Shown one piece after another: positions 1-11,400 of a stretch of 64,000 nucleotides of DNA. Both the position numbers and the translations under genes were made by a program. Source of the DNA: an uncultured Spirochaetaceae bacterium. GTDB taxonomy: Bacteria; Spirochaetota; Spirochaetia; Treponematales; Treponemataceae. Location of the stretch: NCBI GenBank assembly GCA_902802305.1, contig CADCLG010000014.1, positions 1-64,000 of the forward strand. The letters are read 5' to 3'. Numbering within the stretch: the first letter of the stretch is position 1; each line of letters begins with the position of its first letter. A model generated the notes under the pieces. That model was given only the letters and a program-made list of their open reading frames with translations. It was not told the DNA's origin and did no database searches.

Positions 1-581
1 TCAGCCGAAATCCGCTCAAGCTCAGCCCCAACACCATCAAGAACGCGGCCACCACAAGCCAGCTCCTGCTGTTCAATATCCTTCATTCCCGGATTAGAAG
101 TACGAAGCAAAACAAAAGCTCCCTTTCCACCAAGTTCCGGACTGCAATATTTTGTAAAAGGCTGCAAAGTATCAAAACCCATGTAAGGATTTATCGTAAT
201 AATATCAGTTTCAAAATCACCGGTAAAATGTGCACGGGCATAAGCATCAGCAGTTGCCGCAATATCACCACGCTTAATATCAGAAATGGCAATCAGCCCA
301 GATTTTTTTACAGCCGCCAGAGTTTGAGCGTAAACCTTCATACCGGCAAGCCCCATCGCTTCATAATAAGCAATCTGAACCTTAAAACAACAAGCCGATT
401 TATCAGCTGCAACACGATCAATAATCGCCTGATTATAAGCCAGCACCGCATCCGCCGCAGAAGCATAATTTTTCAAAACACTGTCTGGAATATAAGACGG
501 ATCCGTATCCAACCCAACACACAAAGGACCATTTTTCTGAGCCAGTTCCTGAAGAACCAGCATTTTGTGATTATTATTCAT
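1..581 (-). CDS. pyrF: Orotidine 5'-phosphate decarboxylase, 3' end missing
   Basis: Reading the minus strand from the ATG at 581 gives an open frame to the window edge, about 193 codons, so the C-terminus lies outside. It decarboxylates OMP to UMP, the last step of de novo pyrimidine synthesis, in the cytoplasm. Visible motifs are CVGLDTDP near the N-terminus, KVQIAYYEAMG, the catalytic-loop sequence SDIKRGDIA, and FVLLRTSNPG. The last is typical of the longer 'type 2' OMP decarboxylases rather than the E. coli PyrF type. The gene is divergent from the esterase lipoprotein at 879. No strong Shine-Dalgarno sequence was seen before the ATG. Family assignment is firm; subtype is inferred from motif style. 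Confidence 0.9.
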   Translation of the reverse strand, partial: MNNNHKMLVLQELAQKNGPLCVGLDTDPSYIPDSVLKNYASAADAVLAYNQAIIDRVAADKSACCFKVQIAYYEAMGLAGMKVYAQTLAAVKKSGLIAISDIKRGDIAATADAYARAHFTGDFETDIITINPYMGFDTLQPFTKYCSPELGGKGAFVLLRTSNPGMKDIEQQELACGGRVLDGVGAELERISA

Positions 582-639
582 ATTTCGGATTGTAGCAGAA
601 AAACATTTTTTTTAATAGCGTGGAGAATAAAGAATAAGG

Positions 640-734
640 AGGGAGAAGTCTCTCCCTACGCCCGCACTTCGTTGCGGTCTACCCTCTCGCCTAGGGGCAA
701 ACAATTCTTCCTTGCTGCCCCTAAAACCCCTGCC
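640..734 (+). repeat. Dispersed structured repeat, family A, copy 1
   Basis: GC-rich element in an AT-rich gap, made of consecutive small hairpins: a GGGAGA/TCTCCC stem, a CCGCA/TGCGG stem around the string TACGCCCGCACTT, and a third AGGGGCA/TGCCCCT stem. It aligns with elements at 3929-4026 (minus orientation) and 29807-29905. Here it sits between divergent genes, so it is not simply a transcription terminator. Confidence 0.75.
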
Positions 735-854
735 TTATCATCAATTATTAACAAATTGTTATTAATAAGGATTTTCACCGACTTAACATCCAAAAATTCA
801 ATTTTATAATTTTATTAAACGATTTATATAAAACGTTTTACAAAAATCGATTAA

Positions 855-2831
<1,977 letters not shown>

Positions 2832-2839
2832 GTTGTTTT

Positions 2840-2869
2840 AAATTGTCGGGACAAACCCGACAATGACAA
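2840..2869 (+). repeat. Dispersed palindrome, family D, copy 1
   Basis: ATTGTCGGG - ACAAA - CCCGACAAT followed by GACAA. The same plan, a 5' ATT, a variable GC stem, a short loop and AATGACA, recurs at 16533, 42471 and, in the opposite orientation, 52896. Immediately follows the esterase stop codon. Confidence 0.8.
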
Positions 2870-2872
2870 ATA

Positions 2873-2917
2873 AAAAAGCACATTTCTTTGCAACGCAGGA
2901 AAATGTGCTTTTTTTCT
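2873..2917. terminator. Bidirectional rho-independent terminator
   Basis: Stem AAAAAGCACATTT / AAATGTGCTTTTT around a 14-base loop, with T-runs on both strands. It can end both the esterase transcript from the left and the Rpn-type nuclease transcript from the right. Confidence 0.85.
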
Positions 2918-2950
2918 GTATACTAAAAGTTGAAAAAAAATTTTTGTTTA

Positions 2951-3787
2951 CTATTCTACCGTCTCTACATCATTCACAATTTCTTTTACCTGTTCAATTG
3001 TCATATCTAGAGATTTGGCAATAAGTTCAAGAGAAACTCCATTTTTATAAAAACTTCTTGCATCTTCTCTAGCTTTTTCGTCTTTGCCTTCAATTCTGCC
3101 ATTTTCAAATGCGTAAGCCTGCTGTCTTTCCCATGTCATATACTGGACCCTCCATTGTGTATTGTGCTTGGCATCTATGACGTATTCTTTTAAATCTTTC
3201 GTATATCTGCTGTTTGCCTTGTTTGAAATGAGGAACTCAAAGAAGTTCTTTGTTTCCTTATCCTCAATCATTTTAGCACATATATCTGCAATAAAAAAGC
3301 ATTTTTGTGTGCGGTCGTTCAGTCTTGTTTTAAGGTCCTCTTTACAAATGTTTTCAAAGGTATAGACAGGCAGCCCTTTATGGAAAATATCCTTAAGACA
3401 GATGAAAATTACATAAGAATCTTTTAAATCCTTATAAAAATCTCCCTTGTTTAACGAGGATAAATCCATTACATCCTGATAATATCTGGCTCGCTCAGGT
3501 AATTCTTTTGTGTCTGTAGCCTGAAGCTCAATGTCGTACATTTTGTTTGTATCTTTAATGTATACATCCAGTCTGACTCCTTTTGAATCGTGGTCAATAT
3601 CCAATACTTCTTCATTGTGCATTTCCATCTTCTCAATTTTAACACCTAAAAGCATTTCAATTAGATGCTGACATGCATCGGGATGATTCTTCATCACCTT
3701 GTAAAAGATAAAGTTGTTGGCAAGTGTCGCCTGTTCCCATTTTTGTTCAGGCGTGAGTTTTTCATGTTTTTGATTTGAAATAGTCAT
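2951..3787 (-). CDS. Rpn/PD-(D/E)XK nuclease family protein
   Basis: A 278-residue protein of the Rpn / 'PD-(D/E)XK nuclease family transposase' type. Evidence: the N-terminal pattern ANNFIFYKVMKNHP, then the nuclease core RLDVYIKD ... MYDIELQ, whose D and E-x-Q residues match the PD-(D/E)XK active site, and the RARYYQDVMD segment that follows in the family. The C-terminal end (SLELIAKSLDMTIEQVKEIV) resembles a small helix-turn-helix, common in these proteins. E. coli Rpn proteins are DNA endonucleases that promote RecA-independent recombination, and roles in defence have been proposed. A start codon at 3787 follows an AGGAGA-type ribosome site. No transposon ends were seen around it. Confidence 0.8.
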   Translation of the reverse strand: MTISNQKHEKLTPEQKWEQATLANNFIFYKVMKNHPDACQHLIEMLLGVKIEKMEMHNEEVLDIDHDSKGVRLDVYIKDTNKMYDIELQATDTKELPERARYYQDVMDLSSLNKGDFYKDLKDSYVIFICLKDIFHKGLPVYTFENICKEDLKTRLNDRTQKCFFIADICAKMIEDKETKNFFEFLISNKANSRYTKDLKEYVIDAKHNTQWRVQYMTWERQQAYAFENGRIEGKDEKAREDARSFYKNGVSLELIAKSLDMTIEQVKEIVNDVETVE

Positions 3788-3928
3788 ATTATCTCTCCTT
3801 TTGGATAAAAATGATTTTACGCAGAAAAAAAATCCTACATCATTAATATTAGAAAAAATTGAAGATTTCGGACCATTTTTGAAGAAAAAAAGTGAAAAAA
3901 TTGTTAATTTTTGTTTCTAAAAAAAAGA

Positions 3929-4026
3929 TGGGGGCGATACGGGGCAGAAACTAAGACGAAGGTGCCCCGTTAGAAAGGATAGCCCGCAACAGCGTGCGGG
4001 CGTAAGGGAAGGCTTTCCCTTACGCT
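3929..4026 (-). repeat. Dispersed structured repeat, family A, copy 2
   Basis: Reverse-orientation copy: read on the minus strand it runs AAGGGAAAGCCTTCCCTT, then TACGCCCGCA...TGCGGGCTA, then a GGGGCA-containing third hairpin. It lies directly after the trpB2 stop codon and may end that transcript. The rest of 3788-3928 is AT-rich with no gene seen. Confidence 0.75.
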
Positions 4027-4035
4027 ATTTTTAAT

Positions 4036-5409
4036 TTATTCTATTTTTGGTAATCCAGCAAAACCTTTTTCCAAATCAGCGTCGGTTGGAATGTAATCTG
4101 TCATTGTGCCATCATTAAAGGCTTTGTAAGCATACATATCAAAATAACCGGTTCCGGTAAGACCGAATACGATTGTTTTTTCTTCACCAGTTTCCTTGCA
4201 TTTGAGAGCCTCATCAATAGCAACTTTAATTGCGTGGCTGCTTTCTGGTGCAGGCAAAATACCTTCAATTCTAGCAAACTGCTGAGCGGCTTCAAAAACT
4301 GCCGTCTGTTCAACAGCACGAGCTTCCATCAAACCGTCATCATAAAGCTGAGAAAGAATGCTGCTCATTCCATGGTAGCGTAATCCACCTGCATGATTTG
4401 CTGATGGCATAAACTCACTTCCAAGTGTATACATTTTTGCAAGCGGGCAAACATGACCAGTATCGCAGAAATCATAAGCAAACTTACCGCGTGTAAGACT
4501 TGGGCAGCTTGCAGGTTCAACAGCAATAAACTTATAATCAGCTTCACCACGGAGCTTACGACCCATAAATGGAGAAATAAGTCCACCGAGATTTGAACCG
4601 CCACCCGCACAACCAATAATTACATCCGGTTTAATTCCATATTTATCAAGTGCAGTCATAGTTTCCAAACCGATTACACTCTGATGCAAAAGAACCTGAT
4701 TCAAAACACTTCCCAAAACATAGCGGTAACCTTCCTGTTTAGTGGCCGCTTCAACCGCCTCAGAAATTGCACATCCAAGGCTTCCATTTGTATCCGGGAA
4801 CTCCTTTAGAATTGCACGTCCAACTTCTGTTGTATTACTTGGTGATGGAGTAATTTTTGCACCATAAGTACGAATTACTTCGCGGCGGAAAGGCTTTTGT
4901 TCATAGGAACATTTTACCATGTAAACCTGACAATCCAAATCAAAGTAAGAGCAGGCCATAGAAAGAGCTGTTCCCCACTGTCCGGCACCTGTTTCGGTTG
5001 TTACACCCTTCAAGCCCTGCTTTTTAGCGTAATAAGCCTGAGCAATTGCCGAATTAAGCTTGTGACTTCCACTTGTATTGTTTCCTTCAAACTTGTAGTA
5101 GATTTTTGCAGGTGTGCCAAGTTTTTTTTCAAGACAGTAAGCGCGTACAAGTGGAGAAGGACGATACATTTTATAAAAATCGCGGATTTCTTGAGGAATC
5201 GGGATATATGCATCTGTTTCATTCAGCTCCTGTTTTACAAGCTCATCACAGAAAACATGAGAAAGCTCTTCTGCTGTACAAGGCTTTCCTGTTCCCGGAT
5301 TCAAAAGTGGAGCTGGTTTCTTTTTCATATCTGCGCGAACATTATACCAAGAATCAGGCATCTCCGATTCGTTCAGATAGATTTTGTAAGGTATTTCTTT
5401 GTCTGCCAT
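4036..5409 (-). CDS. trpB2: Tryptophan synthase beta chain, TrpB2 type
   Basis: PLP enzyme joining indole and serine to make tryptophan. The 457-residue length and the insert-rich N-terminus (MADKEIPYKIYL...ESEMPDSWYN, then IPIPQEIRDFYKMYRPSPL) mark the TrpB2 subgroup, which generally acts without the canonical TrpA channel. Seen: the PLP lysine in GSHKLNSA, TETGAGQWGTA, phosphate-binding CAGGGSN, and EGILPAPESSHA. The start is the ATG at 5409, six bases after AGGAGG; an upstream extension of 24 codons lacks this site. It is transcribed from a consensus promoter and is divergent from a TetR regulator that may control it. A second, ordinary trpB lies at the far end of the window beside trpA, so this enzyme may salvage indole. 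Confidence 0.92.
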   Translation of the reverse strand: MADKEIPYKIYLNESEMPDSWYNVRADMKKKPAPLLNPGTGKPCTAEELSHVFCDELVKQELNETDAYIPIPQEIRDFYKMYRPSPLVRAYCLEKKLGTPAKIYYKFEGNNTSGSHKLNSAIAQAYYAKKQGLKGVTTETGAGQWGTALSMACSYFDLDCQVYMVKCSYEQKPFRREVIRTYGAKITPSPSNTTEVGRAILKEFPDTNGSLGCAISEAVEAATKQEGYRYVLGSVLNQVLLHQSVIGLETMTALDKYGIKPDVIIGCAGGGSNLGGLISPFMGRKLRGEADYKFIAVEPASCPSLTRGKFAYDFCDTGHVCPLAKMYTLGSEFMPSANHAGGLRYHGMSSILSQLYDDGLMEARAVEQTAVFEAAQQFARIEGILPAPESSHAIKVAIDEALKCKETGEEKTIVFGLTGTGYFDMYAYKAFNDGTMTDYIPTDADLEKGFAGLPKIE

Positions 5410-5492
5410 AATATAACCTCCTGGCATAAAGTTTATTGCGAAAAATATCGCTTTTTGTGGTGTTTCTATAAAAAGAAACATATTATATTTGC

Positions 5493-5521
5493 ATTATAAG
5501 TGAGATAATTGATTCTGTCAA
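5493..5521 (-). promoter_or_regulatory. Consensus housekeeping promoter of trpB2
   Basis: On the minus strand TTGACA (5521-5516), 17 bases, TATAAT (5498-5493): a perfect sigma-70 promoter. The leader to the ATG is about 75 bases and contains a TGTTTC/GAAACA hairpin. An inverted repeat at 5530-5552 lies just upstream of the -35. Confidence 0.9.
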
Positions 5522-5529
5522 TAGAAACA

Positions 5530-5552
5530 AACAATTTTTATAATAAATTGTT
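5530..5552. promoter_or_regulatory. Inverted repeat upstream of trpB2 promoter
   Basis: AACAATTT - 7 bases - AAATTGTT, a perfect 8-bp dyad just upstream of the trpB2 -35 and in the trpB2-tetR divergent region. Possible protein-binding site; AT-rich, so could be chance. Confidence 0.4.
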
Positions 5553-5576
5553 ATTTTTCAAATCTAAGTTTTACAT

Positions 5577-5596
5577 AAACTAACGGCCATTAGTTT
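5577..5596. promoter_or_regulatory. Candidate TetR-family operator
   Basis: AAACTAA - CGGCCA - TTAGTTT, a perfect 7-bp dyad with a 6-base centre, 14 bases before the regulator's ATG at 5611. Position and symmetry fit an autoregulatory TetR operator. The half-site pattern AACTAA-N6-TTAGTT recurs inside family-B repeats at 31835 and 63357. Confidence 0.6.
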
Positions 5597-5610
5597 CCGA
5601 TAAATTGATT

Positions 5611-6279
5611 ATGAGTAAAAGAAATCTTTCCAAAGAAAAAATCATACAGTCATTTTTAATGGCCTCCTTTGAAAAAAGTGCAGGAGCTACATCCCTTTCT
5701 GACATAGCAGATTATTTGGAAGTAAAAAAAGCCTCGTTATATAATCATTTTGAAAATAAAGAACAGATATATGATGAATCAATTTCATATTGCAAATCCG
5801 AAATAGAAAGTGTCAGTTTTATTGCTGATAAAGTGTTTGATTCCATAAAAAACACCAAGATTTCTGTTATTAATATGTTTAAAAAACTCATTCTCAGATA
5901 TTTTGAATTATTTGAACTGGAGCCTGCCTTTCAGGTGTATATTTTTTTACACACCGAGCAATATTATAATTTAAAAGCTTACGAAATAATTAATAGTCAC
6001 TATGAACAGCTCACCGAAGAAATAAGAAAGATTTTGACAGCCTTTATTTCCGAAGGAAAACTCTCAGATCGTTCACAAAAAGAAATTAAAGATATGGCTT
6101 CCTATATTTCATCTATAATTCTTCATCAACTGGATTCATGCATAGCAAATAGAAAAGAAACCGTCCGTCAAAATCCAGAAAGCGGAGCCGGCAGCCTTTT
6201 TGAATTACCTTCAGACACAGTAGCCGTAGATAAAACTATAAAGCTTATCGAAAGCTATTTTAAGGCCATTTCTTTATAA
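5611..6279 (+). CDS. TetR/AcrR family transcriptional regulator
   Basis: A 222-residue regulator. The N-terminal 60 residues form the TetR helix-turn-helix: KEKIIQSFLMASFEKSAGATSLSDIADYL, then VKKASLYNHFENKEQIYD. The C-terminal ligand domain is not specific enough to name an inducer. Start is set at the ATG 5611; a TTG two codons upstream is possible, and neither has a good ribosome site. The gene is divergent from trpB2, with a dyad operator candidate at 5577-5596. Its last 25 bases overlap the end of the convergent methyltransferase gene. Control of trpB2 is inferred only from position. Confidence 0.85.
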   Translation: MSKRNLSKEKIIQSFLMASFEKSAGATSLSDIADYLEVKKASLYNHFENKEQIYDESISYCKSEIESVSFIADKVFDSIKNTKISVINMFKKLILRYFELFELEPAFQVYIFLHTEQYYNLKAYEIINSHYEQLTEEIRKILTAFISEGKLSDRSQKEIKDMASYISSIILHQLDSCIANRKETVRQNPESGAGSLFELPSDTVAVDKTIKLIESYFKAISL

Positions 6280-6983
6280 ATTGCCTTTACGCTTTCAGTA
6301 TAAACTCCTGGTTTTTCATAAACAATTATCTCAGGTTCAATTTTTAACCGTGATTGAGCGTTTTTCCTTGCCTCTATTAAAACAAGATTTGGTTCACTTG
6401 CTGCAAAAGGACTGACAAGACACATTCTTTTTGCTTCAAGCTTATACTTTTGTAGACAGTTAAAGATTTCTGCCAGCCTGAATGGACGATGAATCATAAA
6501 AAACTTGCCATGTGGTTTCAAAAGATATTCCGCTGCAGAAATAACATCTTCCAGTTTGCATAAAACTTCGTGTCGTGCAATTGCCTTTTCATCTGCCGGA
6601 TTTTCTTTTCCATGTTCACTAATCATATAAGGTGGATTTGATGTAACAAAATCATAGGCATGCTTTGCAAATAAGGTCTGTACATTTTTTATATCCCCCT
6701 TTACAATTTGGATTTTTTCTTCCAGATTATTCAATTCCAGGCTTTTTTGAGCAAGTTCAGCAGATTTTTCCTGGATTTCTAGTCCAGTGATATGGGCAAC
6801 TTTATCAACCAAAAGCAGGGGAATTATGCCATTTCCTGTTCCCAAATCCAGGCCAGAATCTCTTAATTTAATAGAAGAAAATGCAAAATTAGAAAGGAGA
6901 ACGGCATCAATCCCAAACATAAAAGCGTCTTTATCCTGTATGATTTTGTAGCCACTTAAGAGAGTATCTGTTTGCAAGTTCAT
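6255..6983 (-). CDS. tRNA1(Val) (adenine37-N6)-methyltransferase-like protein
   Basis: A 242-residue SAM-dependent methyltransferase of the TrmN6/YfiC group. Motif I is GLDLGTGNGIIPLLL, an acidic motif follows in TGLEIQEKS, and the catalytic motif is TSNPPYM, the N-P-P-Y of N6-adenine methylases. The family modifies A37 of valine tRNA, but several relatives with other substrates exist, so the exact target is inferred. The C-terminal end overlaps the convergent TetR gene by 25 bases. Confidence 0.8.
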   Translation of the reverse strand: MNLQTDTLLSGYKIIQDKDAFMFGIDAVLLSNFAFSSIKLRDSGLDLGTGNGIIPLLLVDKVAHITGLEIQEKSAELAQKSLELNNLEEKIQIVKGDIKNVQTLFAKHAYDFVTSNPPYMISEHGKENPADEKAIARHEVLCKLEDVISAAEYLLKPHGKFFMIHRPFRLAEIFNCLQKYKLEAKRMCLVSPFAASEPNLVLIEARKNAQSRLKIEPEIIVYEKPGVYTESVKAIYKEMALK

Positions 6984-7160
6984 TTGAAAACCACCATTAA
7001 AACAAAACTATAAGAATAAGTTTTGAACTCATAATATTACCTTATATTGTAACCTTGATAATGTAAATAGATTAATAATAAGGTTCTTATGTATAATTTT
7101 ACAGTCAGATTTGTCAGAAGAATAAAGCAGCTTGACAAAAAGTATAACAATTTGTTTTAT

Positions 7161-7189
7161 TTGACATCTCCATAAAAAAATTACATAAT
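7161..7189 (+). promoter_or_regulatory. Promoter of the secreted barrel-like protein
   Basis: TTGACA (7161-7166), 17 bases, CATAAT (7184-7189). The remaining gap 6984-7160 is AT-rich; a second TTGACA occurs at about 7133. The ribosome site GGAGG is at 7216-7220. Confidence 0.75.
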
Positions 7190-7227
7190 GAATCAATAAA
7201 AAATCAAAACTTTTCGGAGGTTTTAAA

Positions 7228-7815
7228 ATGAAAAAAATTATTTCTCTTGCGCTCGCTATATTTTTAATTGGAACTACAGCTCTTTGGGCAGAAGATTCTC
7301 AAGATGAAACAGTTTATGATCAGGCTATAGGTATATTTGTTCTTGGAAATGTATCTGCAACAGATCCTAATGTTTGCGGTCTTCAATATCAGCAGTGGTT
7401 TGATAAAGTAGGATTCCAGACAGAAGGTTTTGTTTATTACAATGACAAAAATTATTCACAGATTTCAACTTATAATTTTTCTTTAAGTGGCGAGCTTCTT
7501 CTTAAATTATATGAAACTCCAAAGTTCCGACGCACTTATTCTACCCTTTATGCCTGGTTTATGGCTGGCTACCACGGCTACAATAAAGCCAATTATGTAG
7601 ACTCAAAAGGAACTTATGGAGAACCTGGATATGTAGAAGGCTATTACACAGATTCAGGCTTTATGGGAGATGCTATGTTAGGTATTGGCTTTGGTTTTGA
7701 TATTGTTGTATTTGACCACATCTCCATTCCATTCCAGTTCGGTTTTGAAGGTGAATTCCCTAATACTGTTACAGCAGGGTTCTGTATTGGCTCAGGAATA
7801 CGATATAGATTCTAA
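7228..7815 (+). CDS. Secreted outer-membrane-like protein of unknown function
   Basis: A 195-residue protein with a clear signal peptide ending TTALWA before ED. The mature part has alternating aromatic/polar stretches (FVYYNDKNYS, YAWFMAGYHGYNKANY) and ends GSGIRYRF, with the terminal phenylalanine typical of outer-membrane beta-barrels. I do not recognise a named family. It is alone behind its own promoter, ahead of a small signalling-like protein. A barrel or beta-rich envelope protein is an inference from composition. Confidence 0.7.
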   Translation: MKKIISLALAIFLIGTTALWAEDSQDETVYDQAIGIFVLGNVSATDPNVCGLQYQQWFDKVGFQTEGFVYYNDKNYSQISTYNFSLSGELLLKLYETPKFRRTYSTLYAWFMAGYHGYNKANYVDSKGTYGEPGYVEGYYTDSGFMGDAMLGIGFGFDIVVFDHISIPFQFGFEGEFPNTVTAGFCIGSGIRYRF

Positions 7816-7901
7816 ATCTGATTTTGAATCTTAAAGTTTTCGTTTCCACTTTTTACATTTTATCGTTATAATAATATTATCATTATAAAGTTGGAGTATT
7901 T

Positions 7902-8336
7902 ATGCGATTAACTCTGGTAATATTTATTCTGGTAGCAATCTTTGGATATCTTTTATACAACAAATATGTAAGAAAGGACAGAAACATCGACAGTCAGAAG
8001 AAAGACGATAAAAGAAAAGAAGGCGAAGATCTTCCTGATTTTGAAAAGGGATTTTTTGAACGCACTCAGGCAGGAGAAAAATCCCAACTGCTGCTTTCTT
8101 TGGCTTCACAACAGGATTGTGCCATTATTAGAAGTCTTCTTCAAGCAGAAAATATTCCATCTTATACAGAAGGCGAACACATGAACAATATTTATGGCGG
8201 GCTTTCTGGAACAATGACAACAGTTGTCGCAATCAAACTCTATATTTTATGTGCTGATTACGACAAAGCCGTTGATATTATCAAAAATTACAAGATGGAT
8301 TCTTCCGGTTATACAATTTTTGATAAAGTCGAATAA
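7902..8336 (+). CDS. DUF2007-like membrane-anchored protein
   Basis: A 144-residue protein with one N-terminal membrane helix (residues about 2-19), a charged linker, then a domain of about 65 residues beginning LLSLASQQDCAIIRSLLQAENIPSYTEGEHMNNIYGG. That pattern, a short domain spanning sequence position and protease-like 'NIPSY', resembles DUF2007, often called a putative signal-transducing protein. Function is unknown. It ends just before a shared terminator with ftsK. Confidence 0.7.
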   Translation: MRLTLVIFILVAIFGYLLYNKYVRKDRNIDSQKKDDKRKEGEDLPDFEKGFFERTQAGEKSQLLLSLASQQDCAIIRSLLQAENIPSYTEGEHMNNIYGGLSGTMTTVVAIKLYILCADYDKAVDIIKNYKMDSSGYTIFDKVE

Positions 8337-8348
8337 AAGCGAAAAAAA

Positions 8349-8385
8349 AGAGGTCATTGAGCTTGTCTCAGTGACCTCTTTTTTT
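8349..8385. terminator. Bidirectional rho-independent terminator
   Basis: AGAGGTCATTGAG - CTTGT - CTCAGTGACCTCT (one G-T pair) with an A-run before and a T-run after. Lies between the DUF2007-like gene and the convergent ftsK gene and can serve both. Confidence 0.9.
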
Positions 8386-8400
8386 AGTTTCTATCAAAAA

Positions 8401-11400
8401 TTATGGAATATGAATGACCTCGCGTGGTTTACTACCATTTGCAGGTCCAACAATTCCACGCTCTTCCATTTCTTCTACAAGACGAGCTGCTCGGTTATAA
8501 CCAATCTTTAATCTTCTCTGGATATAAGAAGCACTTGCTTTTCCAGCCTGAACAACAATTTCCAAAGCCTGATCATAGAGCGGATCTTCACCAATTGCAT
8601 TTCCGAATAAATCATCTTCTCCACTGCCACCGTCATCATCATCAACAAAGATTTCTTCATCAATGTATTCAGGTTCACCAAAGCGTTTTACATATTCAAC
8701 AACATTTTCAACTTCTGAATCACTTACAAAAGTTCCCTGAATACGAACTGGATAAGGGTCAACAGCAGAAGCATAAAGCATATCACCACGGCCAAGAAGC
8801 TTTTCTGCACCAACGCTATCAATAATGATATTTGAATCTGTTCGGGAAGCAACCATGAAGGCAATTCGGCTAGGAATATTTGCTTTAATCAAACCAGTAA
8901 TTACATTTACAGAAGGTCGCTGGGTTGCAAGTACAAGATGAATACCAACAGCACGACTCATTGCTGTAAGTCTGGCAACGATTGATTCCAGTTCCTTTCC
9001 ACTTGTAGCCATCAAATCTGCAAACTCATCAATAATAACTACGATGTAAGGCAATTTTTCGGTACAAATATCACGCTCTTTAATTCTCTGATTGTAAGAA
9101 GCAATATCACGAACACCAAGTCCATCCAAAAGTGCATAACGACGCTCCATTTCGCAAAGACAATACTGTAAAGCCTGCAAAGCGCGTTTTGGTTCTGTAA
9201 TAACTGGTGTAAGAAGATGAGGAATATTATTGTAAAGCTTTAATTCTACAACTTTAGGATCCACCAAAATGAGTTTAACATCTTTATAAGAGCGCTTATA
9301 CAAAATAGAAAGAATAAGCGAGTTTACACAAACAGATTTACCTGAACCAGTTGCACCGGCAATCAACATGTGAGGAGTTTTTACCAAATCAATAAGCTGG
9401 GCTTTTCCTAAAATATCTTTTCCTAAAACTACTGGAACTGCCATTTTTGAATATTCTGGCAGATTCATTTCGATAATTTCACGGAAACTTACAATTGAAC
9501 GTTCTTTGTTAGGAACTTCAATACCAACTGCCTGCTTTCCAGGAATTGGAGCAACAATTCGTACAGAACTTGCGGCAAGACTTAAAGCAATGTTATCCTG
9601 CAAAGCAACAATCTTACTTAATTTTACGCCAGGAGCAGGAAGCAGCTCAAACATTGTAACAACCGGACCTTTTTTAATTCCAATTATATCTGCATCAATA
9701 TTGAACTCTGCTAAAGTCTGCTTTAACTGAATAGAAGCTTCTTTTGTTTTGTCATCAATAATCCAATACTGGTCATCTTTGTAAGCAGTAAGCAAATCTG
9801 AAGGAATTACATAAGGACCTTTTATAGATGCTCTGTTTGTTGTTGGAAGATTACCTTCAATTTCTTTTGTTTTTGGAGTATTTTCGGCCTGCTGTGCATT
9901 GAAGAAATCTGTAAGTTCATCAGCGGTAAGATTCTTTGCAGAATTAGCGTTAGGATCAAGTTCTTTTTCTTCCAAAATTTTTTCTTCAGCTGGCTGTTTA
10001 GCGTCTGATTTTGTAGACAAATCAATTTCATCTTCCGCAGCATTTGTTTCTGGGTCACTTGGGTCTTCAATTCCCTTTTCCTTGCGGACATCTGCATCCA
10101 TATCAGAGAAAACATCAGAAACAGAAGCTGTAAAACTTACTTTTTCCTGAGACTTTATCTGATTAAAAATATCGTTTTTCTCTGTCTGATTTTTTTGACT
10201 GTCAGGATTTTCTGTTACAGGCTCAATATCATCAGAAAGTTCTTCATCGTCTTCCTGTTCATTCATATCGATGTCAAAGAAATCTTCATCAAGGGTTGTA
10301 TCTTCTATTTTTTCTGTTCCCTCTGTACCGTCCAAAGAAGGTTCTTTCATATTAAGATAATCTGGCTCTGGTAAAGTTTCATCTTCAACATATTCGTCAT
10401 CAAGTAAATCATCAGCAACATCATCTTCTGGATTTGGTGCGAGAGTTTCTGTAATCAAAGGCTTTTGCTGTTCACTTTTGTTAACAGGAGTTACTTCTGG
10501 CACTGTAACATTTTCATCCAGAGAAATCTTTGTCGGATATTTTGGCGCTGCAGGACGTGCCTTTTTTTCTACAGGCTTTTCTTCTTCTTCGATATTATCA
10601 CGGAGAGTAATGCCATAAGAATAGGCTGGATTTGGATGAAGCTTTGAATCTATATATCTGGCAGCCGAATAAGGATTTTCCTTTTCCAAAGTGTCTGATT
10701 TTATCGACAATTCATTTTCGTCATTTTTTTTTGCTGGTAATTCGGAAGTCAAATCTACTTCTGGCAAAAAATCTTCATCAGATTCTTCGAGCTCTTCAAC
10801 TTTTTCACTTTCTTCTTTTGGTGGAAAATCAAAAATCGGATCATTTTCGTCTATATAATCTGGTGGAAGAGTTTCTGGTACAGGTGGTAAATCTGGCCAT
10901 TCAAGTTCATCTGGTTCGTTTTCACTTTCGTTAGTTTCTGGTTCCGGATTGATAAGGGCAGCGTATTCTTCCTGTGTAATTATAGAAGCAGGATTTGCAG
11001 GTTCAGTTTCTTCTGAGCTAGTTGATTCTGAAGCAGGAAGCTCTTTTGCTGTGGTTGAGGAATCTTCTCCAGATTTTTCATAATCTTCCAGGCTCGGCAG
11101 GTCTTTTGTGAGTTCTTCTTCTTTTTCTTTTTCCTGAACTTCATAAAGATTATCAGCCTGAGAAACTAAATCTTCATAGGAATTATCTGTATTTTTATTT
11201 TCTTTTAATTCTTCTAAAGCAACTTTTTCTTCATCTTCCAAACCGTCAATTTCTGAAAGATTTTCAGATAATCCTGAATCAGAAGATTTATCTTCCTGTT
11301 TTTCATCGGCAATATCATCAGAAAAATCTTTTTCTTCAAGCGGTTCATCTTCTTCAGAAATCACTTCATCTTCAACTTCCTCTGAAGCTAAATCATCATC

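Noticed and set aside
228..809. 193-codon plus-strand frame at the window start
   Set aside because: Antisense to pyrF and runs into the family-A repeat.
4897..5499. 200-codon frame on the plus strand over trpB2
   Set aside because: Antisense shadow of a strongly conserved enzyme.
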